A program made the position numbers and the translations under genes. Of a stretch of 64,000 bases of DNA, positions 58,136 to 64,000 are shown in pieces. Source of the stretch: Podocnemis expansa. Its lineage: Eukaryota > Chordata > Testudines > Podocnemididae. Location of the stretch: positions 36,843,918 to 36,907,917 of the forward strand of contig ML681992.1 of the NCBI GenBank assembly GCA_007922195.1. Reading direction: 5' to 3'. Numbering within the stretch: the first letter of the stretch is position 1; each line of letters begins with the position of its first letter. Under the pieces are notes generated by a model that worked only from the letters and a program-made list of their open reading frames with translations, was not told the DNA's origin and ran no database searches.

Positions 58136-58330
58136 CCTGAGTCAAAAGTTTTTGTCACATTTTAGTTGAAATTTAAGTTTTTCCGGGGGGGGGAGGGGAA
58201 CCCCTCGCTTCTGACAATTAGCTTTTCCACACAAAACTTAAATTTAAAAAAAATCAGAAATTAAAAAAGAAAAAAAGTAAAACAACTTGGTTTTGAAGCT
58301 CAGGGAAATTAGCCAGTTTATAAGTTCCAA
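58136..58330. other. Short unassigned spacer
   Basis: A/G-run sequence between CR1 and the folded PLE tails. Nothing supportable. Confidence 0.4.
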
Positions 58331-58527
58331 AGAGGTAGCCATGTTAATCTAGTTTAGCAAAACTAACAGGAAGTCCTGTGGCACTTTTTAAAGCCTGACA
58401 TATTTATTTATCACATGAGCTTTTGCAGGAGAAAATCCCACTTCAGCAGATGGGGGATTTTCTCCTATGAAAGCTTATTCAATAAATAAATTTGTTAGTC
58501 TTTAAAAGGGCTGCAGCACTCTGTTTA
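58331..58527. mobile_element. Two PLE tails head to head (foldback)
   Basis: The left half is the minus-strand PLE tail: AGGTAGCCATGTTAATCTAG, GTCCTGTGGCACTTTTTAAA, CATGAGCTTTTGCAGGAG. From about 58450 the same tail follows in plus orientation: GATTTTCTCCTATGAAAGCT, AATAAATTTGTTAGTCTTTA, ending at GCAGCACTC. The halves meet at CTTCAGCAGATGGGGGATTT, within the hammerhead-like region. Such inverted partial copies are known for Penelope elements. Confidence 0.85.
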
Positions 58528-59320
58528 GCCAGTTTATGTAATTCTGTATTTTTCTCCCATAGAAAATTGAGCACTTAAAACACATAAGAAAGTAATGCTT
58601 ACATTTTAAAAGTGTTGTTTTTCACTTTCAAAAGTCACACTTACACTTTTAAGCAGTGATTTCACTTTTAAGTGCCAAAGCATTACTTCATCTGTGAAAG
58701 TAATGCTTTCAACACTTTTTGACTCTTTTACGACAGGTAAACACTGGAAAATAAAATGAGAAAGAATGCATTTTTGCAGGTTTTTGCAAACTTTTTAAAA
58801 GTTTGTGCAGTGGAGAAGAAATGTTTTTGAATTGAAACTTCTAAAAGTTTCACCCTCCTCCTCCACTCCCATTACACACACAAACTTCCAGGGGTAAAAT
58901 TTCCATTTTCCAAGGCATTTTAAATAACGTTTTGTAACTTTCAGCTAGTTTTGTCCAGAGACTAAGGCCAATCTGTCAGAAATGTGCTTAAATATCCCAT
59001 CTTTATGACATGTCATATTGGGTTATATTTTCCAGAACTTTACTTCTGCTGAGTTTGTCTTCAGGCTCCAGTTCTGGGATGCTCTGCAACTTCACAAGGC
59101 TCAACATATTCTGTCATGTATTTTCAATTTTATGGGGCTCTTGACCATCACAGAAACTTAGCTTCAGCTCTGTGGAGTTTAAGAGCACTGAAGAAGAAAA
59201 GCTGCCTGTTTTCTGAAGCATGCATTCCACATAAGTTTCTGATGTCTCCTGACACCTGTGTCCAGTGGAATAGTCTCACTTTGACTATTATGAAGGTGTA
59301 AGGGGGCTACAAGAAAGGCA
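58528..59320. other. No recognised feature
   Basis: AT-rich, with several CACTTTTAAG/CTTTTAAAAG-like short inverted motifs (58615-58725). No gene or bounded element. Confidence 0.4.
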
Positions 59321-59448
59321 TAATAGCAAAAAAACCCAAGGTGTCATGTGGCACTTTAAGACTAACAGATTAGTCTTAAAGTGCCACATGCCTCCTTGGT
59401 TTTTTTTGCTGGACTAGACTAACACGGCTATCCCTTTGGAAAATAATA
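59321..59448. mobile_element. Minimal PLE tail palindrome
   Basis: The left arm CATGTGGCACTTTAAGACTA (59345-59364) and the right arm TAGTCTTAAAGTGCCACATG (59371-59390) are perfect inverses, with one further A-T pair and a CAGA loop. Outside them CCCAAGGTGT faces CCTCCTTGGT, and the right side ends in CTAGACTAACACGGCTATCC, the PLE terminus. It is the 58.3-kb structure reduced to its last 60 bp per side. Confidence 0.9.
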
Positions 59449-60384
59449 GATAGCTGCAAACTCAGGGCACCCTCATGTGGCCTGGAGTGGCCCTGTGGGC
59501 ACCTTGACTCAGCCTCAGTCTTAGTCTCAACAATAATTCATATATATCCAGAATCCTTAAAAAGATACCCCCTTTGCCTCAGTATTTAATTCATACTGAT
59601 TTTTCAGCTTCCCCTTTAGTTTCAGGCTAGACCTTCCAGTGCTAGTAGAACCTTTCAAATTCACAGGTATAAGACTCTTTCCCAGGGCCTCTGTGTCCTG
59701 CTTTCCATCCCAGCCTGTTCCTCACTCTCCAAGGCTAGGGTGTCGTTGACTGTGGAGTTGAGTTAAATCGGCATTGCTTATTTAATCTGTATAAAAAAGC
59801 CTCCACCCCCCTTCTTCTTTTTGATGGCATTCCTAAAACTGCCGGATAAGATTTATTTATTTTTAATCTTTACTTACCAAGACTATTGTACTACATACTT
59901 CACATTGGTAAGTGACTTCCAGAAAACAGTCTGCTATTTGTTTGCTGATAAATATTGAACTCTCTCTGAAGAAACCCCTAATCAGCACTTAACAAGGCTA
60001 TTGTACGCCATAACTTATACTGTAAACTGGATGCTACAACAGGTATTTCATTTCCTGTAGCCAATCTAGTGCTTTCTTTCTGAAAAGTACTGAATTATTG
60101 GTAAAGCAACTCCTAAATAAAACTTTTAAAAAACAAATTTAAAGTGTTAGGATAAGAGAGCTTTTGTGAAACTTAATCTTTAACACCAAGAGTACAGTTT
60201 GAATCCAGAACTCTGAACTTTATATCCATGCATAGTGTTTATTTCAGCAACTTCAATGGGACTTGGTTTGACTGGCTACCACAAGATATTTTGATTAAAA
60301 AGCTAGAAGGAGATAAAATTAACATGACACACATTAAATGGATTAAAGACTGGCTAATTGATTGGTCTCAAAATTTAGTTATAA
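59449..60384. other. No recognised feature
   Basis: AT-leaning sequence. No coding or repeat structure identified. Confidence 0.4.
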
Positions 60385-61060
60385 ATGAGTAATCATAGAA
60401 TTGTAGAATTAGAAGGGACATTAAGAGGTCTTCTAGTCCAGGCCCCTTAACTCATGGCAGAACCAATCATTAACTAGATCATTTCTGAGAGGTGTTTTTC
60501 TAAACTGCTCTTAAAAAACTCCTGTGGTGAAGATTCCCCCACCCCCAACAATTTATTCCAGTGCTTAAGTACCTTGACCATGAGGAAGTTTTTTATCTAA
60601 TTTCCAACCTAAATTGCCTTTTCTGCAATTTAGACCCACTGCTTCCTGTCCTGTCCTCAGAGGTTAAGGAGAACATTTTTTCTCCCTCCTTCCTTTTATG
60701 TACTTGGAAATTATAATTATATCTCCCCCAGACTAAACAAACCCATTTTTTTTCAATCTGATTGTATAGGTCCTGTTTTCCAGACCTTTAATAATTTCTG
60801 CTGCTCTTCACTGGACTTTTATCAATTGGGCTACATCTTTCCTGAAGTGTGGTGCCCATATCTGGCTTTAGCAGTATGGACAAGAACAGAAGAATTACTT
60901 CTTCTGTCTTCCTTACAATACTCCTCCTAATGCATCACAAAATGATGTTTGCTTTTTTTGCAACAGTGTTACACTGTTGCCTAATATTTAGCCTGTGGTG
61001 CACTTTGCCCCCAGATCTCTTTCCATAATAGTCATTCTTAGCCTTTCATTTTCTGTTTAG
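60385..61060 (-). mobile_element. CR1 LINE 3' fragment (minus strand)
   Basis: Begins with the inverted CR1 terminus AATCATAGAATTGTAGAATT, then AGAAGGGACATTAAGAGGTC, and continues through the complement of the ORF2 C-terminal region (CACTGGACTTTTATCAATTG, GTGGTGCCCATATCTGGCTT, CTCCTAATGCATCACAAAAT, the latter encoding a CR1 block on the minus strand). No open frame survives. A 5'-truncated, old copy. Confidence 0.85.
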
Positions 61061-61435
61061 CATTTATGTAACTGAATAGACACCGATGCCATGCATGTTC
61101 GAAAGCAAAATAGCACTTCCTCAGGTCTCTCTGTACTGGCCACCAATCAGCTGCAGCAGGAACAGAAGGAGGAAAGCCAGCTGCTTCCAACAGCGATACT
61201 GCTCTGTGCAATGGGGCAGCTGCGTGTGAGAGCCTGGCAGTGGGACTCAGGTTCATTAATTACCTTTCCTGTCCAGGCTGGCCCCCAGAAGCAGGGACTG
61301 AGAGAGTCAGAATCCCCTTCTTCCCCATCCTCCTGGTATTCCTCTGGTTCACAGAGCCCCTGTCCAGCAGCCAGCCTGGTCGGGGGGGGGGTGAGTTACT
61401 TCTCCCAGACAGGCTCTCTCATACTCAATTTCCAA
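61061..61435. other. No recognised feature
   Basis: Slightly GC-richer than neighbours. A 169-codon plus-strand frame (61091-61600) runs into PLE tail sequence and a simple repeat, so it is not a gene. Confidence 0.4.
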
Positions 61436-62193
61436 AGGGGCAGCCATGTTAGTCTAGGCCAGAAAAATAAAAACAAAACAAAACAAAACAAAACAAACAA
61501 ACCAAAAAAACCCAAGGGAGTCGTGTGGCACTTAAAGACTAACATTTATTTTTCACATGAGCTTTTGTGGGAGAAAATCCCACTTTGTCACATGCTTTGA
61601 AGATGGAGGAACTTGCAGAATGGAATGAAAATAAAGGTAAGGGAGTGTCAAACATAGGATCAGATCATACAGTAACAGCAAATCAAAACAGTTGTTTAGG
61701 TTCAAACCCTGGGAAGCCTGAAGTCAAATTACCTTTTGTAGTGGGAAAAGAACCCATAGTCTTGATTTAATCTTGCTTTCACACAATTTAATTTGCATAT
61801 GGATTCCAGTTCAGCTGTCTCTCTTTGAAGTCTTGATGTCCCATTGACATCTCTGAGTACAGTTGTTAACAAATCATTTATCAAGTTTTTAGAAAGATGG
61901 AAGTGCTCAGCAACTGGTAATTATGTTTTGTGATTTCTGATATCAGTTTTGTGTTCATTTATTCTTTTGCGCAGGGATCGTCCTGTTTGTCCAATGTATA
62001 AAATGTTGGGGCATTTCTGGTACGTGATGGCATAGATCACATTAGTAGATGAGCAGCTAAATGATCCTTTGATGGAGGAACTGGCTTGATTAGGACCTAT
62101 GATGGTATCTATTGTGCAGATACGTGAGCAGACTTGGCAGCATGATTTGTTGCAGGGGTGTGTACCTGCTTTAATGTTTCTCTTGTTAGATCT
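61436..62193 (-). mobile_element. Penelope-like element, 3' part (minus strand), 5' side cut by a MITE
   Basis: The terminal tail on the left (GCCATGTTAGTCTAG, then GTCGTGTGGCACTTAAAGAC) is followed by a CATGAGCTTTTGTGGGAGAA block whose stem TGGGATTTTCTCCCA is perfect. The minus-strand coding remnants follow: 61810-61850 for LQRETAEL, and 61975-62050 for a block like VIYAITYQKCPNILYIGQTG with the YIG motif kept. Coding homology extends to about 62190, where the MITE terminus begins. Frames are broken. Confidence 0.85.
61470..61503. repeat. (AAAAC)n in PLE tail
   Basis: About six AAAAC units, then AAACAAACC. It lies between the terminal TTAGTCTAG block and the GGGAGTCGTGTGGCAC block, a position occupied by an A- or T-rich run in other PLE copies. 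Confidence 0.95.
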
Positions 62194-62583
62194 GGCTATA
62201 TCTGCACTGACAGAGTTAATTCAAAATAGTTATTTTGAATTAACTACCTCACATTTAAATCAAATTTATTATTTTGAATTAGAGAGCCTTCACTAGATTC
62301 CTAATTTGAAATAAAGTAGGCTTTACTAGGTTGAATTAGATAGTTTTCACTTGACTCTAATTTGAACTAGGGGAAGGTAGGCAAGTGAATAGGGAAATTA
62401 GTTTGAATTAAGCCTACTCTGCAGCTAAAAGTGGCTTAATCCGAACTAAATAATTTTGAATTAACAATTACTTTGAAGTAAAAGCAGGTTTTATTATATC
62501 GAATTACACTTCCTTCATTCAAAAATAGGAAAGGCTTAATTTGATATAAGACAATGCCTCCATGCACAAAGATTAAGTTATAT
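62194..62583. mobile_element. Foldback MITE, right end lost
   Basis: Starts GGCTATATCTGCACTGAC, a diverged family terminus, followed by AATTCAAAATAGTTATTTTG and TTTGAATTA palindromes. No clear GTGTAGACATAGCC-type right end precedes the CR1 that starts at 62584, so the right side is truncated or decayed. Confidence 0.65.
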
Positions 62584-62689
62584 TCATAGAATAATAGGGT
62601 TGGAAGGGACTTCATGAGGTCATCTAGTCCAACCCCCTGCCAAAAAAGCAGAACCACTCCCACTAAATTATCCCAGCCAGAGTTTTGTC

Positions 62690-64000
62690 CAGCCAGGCCT
62701 TAAACATCTTCAAAGACAAAGATTCCACCATCTCCCTAGGTAGCCCATTCCAATGCTTTATGACTCACCTAGTAAAAAAGCCTTTCCTAATATCCAGCCT
62801 CAACCTCCCCAGCTGCAACTTGAAACCATTGCTCCTTGTTTTGTCCTCTATTACTACTGAAAACAGCTGAGCTTCATCCTTTTTGGAGCATACCTTCAGG
62901 TAGCTGAAGGTTGCTATCAAATCCCCCCTTAGTCTTCTCTTCTCCAGACTAAATAAGCCTAGTTCCTTCAGTCTTTCTTCATAGGTCTTGTGCTCCAGCC
63001 CGTTGATCATTTTTGTTTCCCTACACTGGCAGAGGCATCATTGTCCCAGGGAAGCACCCGGGACACTGGCCCAAGCCACGCCCTCTAGCAGGAGGCCACA
63101 ACCCCTGGCCACAGGCCACACCCCCAGCCAGAGACGAGGCCAGGAGCATCCTGCGCAGCCGCAGGCAGCTGAGCCCTGGATCCCCAGCCCGATCAGGCCA
63201 GAGACCGGGAGAGGCAGGCCCCGCCAGACCCAGGGCACTGGTGATGGAATTCGGGGCATGTGCCCTGTGTGCGCAGCACCAGCGACGCCCCTGTCCACTG
63301 GACTCTAATTTGTCCACGTCCTTTTTGTAGTGGGGTGCCCAAAACTGGACACAAGATTCCAAATGCGGCCTCACTAGTGCTGAATAGAGGGGAATGATCA
63401 CATCCCTCAGTCTCCTGGCAACACTTCTTCTGATGCAGCCCACTATGCCATTGGCCTTTTTGGCAGCAAGAACACACTGCTGACTCATATCCACCTTCCC
63501 ATCCACCATGACCCCCAGGTCCTTTTCTACAGTACTGCTACATAGCTGATCGCTCCCCAGCCTGTAGCAGCGCATGGGGTTTTTCCATCCCAAGTGCAGG
63601 ACTTTGCACTTGTTCTTGTTGAACCTCATGAGATTTCTTTTGGCCCACTGTTCCTATTTGTCAATGTCTCCCTGAATCCTGTCCTTGCTCTCCAGCATGT
63701 CTACCATTCCCCCCAGCTTGGCATCATCCACAAACTTACTGAGTGTGTAATCAATCCCATCGTCCAGATCATTACTGAAAATGTTGAACAGAACTGGCCG
63801 CAGGATTGACCCCTGGCCACACCACTCATTACTGGTTGCAAACTAGACATGGAGCCATTGATGTCTACACGCTGAAACCATTGATATAGCCAGTTCTCTA
63901 TCCACGTTACAGTCCACACATCCAACGCATACTTCCTTAACTTGCTGATGAGAATGCTATGGGAAACTGTATCAAAAGCCTTGCTAAAGTCAAGGTATAT
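62690..64000 (-). pseudogene. CR1 ORF2, reverse transcriptase and C-terminus, interrupted
   Basis: Minus-strand blocks in coding order: [13 protein letters not shown] at the window end; an ENWLYQWFQRVDINGSMSS region (63850-63900); a catalytic box reading FVDD (63723-63734, the FADD position, both Asp kept); MRFNKNKCKVLHLGWKNPM at 63629 downward; [41 protein letters not shown]; then the hAT insertion; then [20 protein letters not shown] to [11 protein letters not shown] (63010-62765). Frameshifts and the insertion destroy the frame. Apart from those, it is among the best-conserved CR1 sequences here. Confidence 0.92.
63030..63293. mobile_element. GC-rich hAT MITE inserted in CR1 (264 bp)
   Basis: Ends CAGAGGCATCATTG and, inverted, CAGGGGCGTCGCTG. 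Flanks TACACTGG (63022-63029) and TCCACTGG (63294-63301) match at 7 of 8 bases. The flanking CR1 reads on across the site, so the insertion is unambiguous. It shares GGCCACAGGCCA, GCAGCTGAGCCCTGGATCC and CGGGGCATGTGCCCTGTG blocks with the 382-bp copy at 34,729 and lacks about 120 bp of its middle. Confidence 0.92.

Larger units (their letters stand above)
62584..64000 (-). mobile_element. CR1 LINE (minus strand), continues past window end
   Basis: Starts with the inverted CR1 terminus TTCATAGAATAATAGGGTTG and continues as a relatively young copy of the same lineage as 15.1-17.5 kb. It contains a 264-bp hAT MITE at 63030-63293. The 5' part lies beyond 64000, where the [15 protein letters not shown] region is being read. 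Confidence 0.94.

Noticed and set aside
1..64000. Host protein-coding exons, tRNA or rRNA genes
   Set aside because: No open frame outside retroelements shows a recognisable domain with splice signals, and no tRNA cloverleaf with A and B boxes or rRNA sequence was recognised by eye. A short or weakly conserved exon could still be missed.

Overview
This window reads as intergenic or intronic DNA from a vertebrate, most likely a non-avian sauropsid and probably a turtle. The evidence is the repeat content: many CR1 LINE copies ending in the ATTCTATGA-type 3' terminus, Penelope-like retroelements (PLEs) with a GIY-YIG endonuclease remnant, and many short TIR DNA transposons. I found no Alu, L1 or mammalian SINE. 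The turtle assignment is an inference; a crocodilian is the main alternative. I found no intact host gene, exon, tRNA, rRNA or CRISPR array. Every recognisable coding stretch belongs to a decayed retroelement.

Layout. 1-452 holds a CR1 3' end. 2.5-3.2 kb is a minus-strand PLE. 4.07-4.66 kb is a hAT-type element. 5.55-6.89 kb is a large foldback MITE with a GC-rich core. 6.9-11.5 kb is mostly featureless AT-rich DNA. CR1 fragments lie at 11.5-12.06 and 13.0-13.9 kb, and a tiny hAT MITE with a perfect 8-bp target duplication at 14.3 kb. 15.1-17.5 kb is a 2.4-kb CR1 ORF2 remnant. Foldback MITEs lie at 17.8 and 18.9-19.9 kb, the second inside a PLE tail. 21.3-21.9 kb is the best-preserved PLE, with a hammerhead-like motif. 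A 58-bp-arm inverted repeat sits at 22.3 kb.

A CR1 split by a MITE lies at 25.3-26.3 kb, followed by a hAT element at 26.4-26.8 kb and about 5 kb with nothing recognised. 32.2-36.9 kb is a cluster of a half MITE, a well-bounded solo LTR, two weaker LTR-like segments and a GC-rich hAT. MITEs at 37.6 and 41.5-43.0 kb include one nested in another. A CR1 split by a MITE lies at 43.0-44.4 kb and a hAT element at 45.2-46.0 kb. A 10-N gap at 49,269 is bordered by a 47-bp exact duplicate of sequence 3.4 kb downstream. 54.6-58.1 kb is the most complete CR1, with an ORF1 esterase tail and ORF2. Two PLE tails folded head to head lie at 58.3 and 59.3 kb. 60.4-64 kb is minus-strand CR1, PLE and MITE, ending in a CR1 that contains a hAT insertion and runs off the window.

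How the parts relate. The window is a nested record of transposition. CR1 and PLE copies are the old substrate. Non-autonomous hAT elements (8-bp duplications) and a PIF/Harbinger-like foldback family (3-bp duplications) inserted into them, and one foldback MITE inserted into another. The most interesting unexplained structure is a short central hairpin shared by MITE copies whose arms and cargo differ. No transposase for either DNA-transposon class is in the window, so all copies must have been mobilised in trans.
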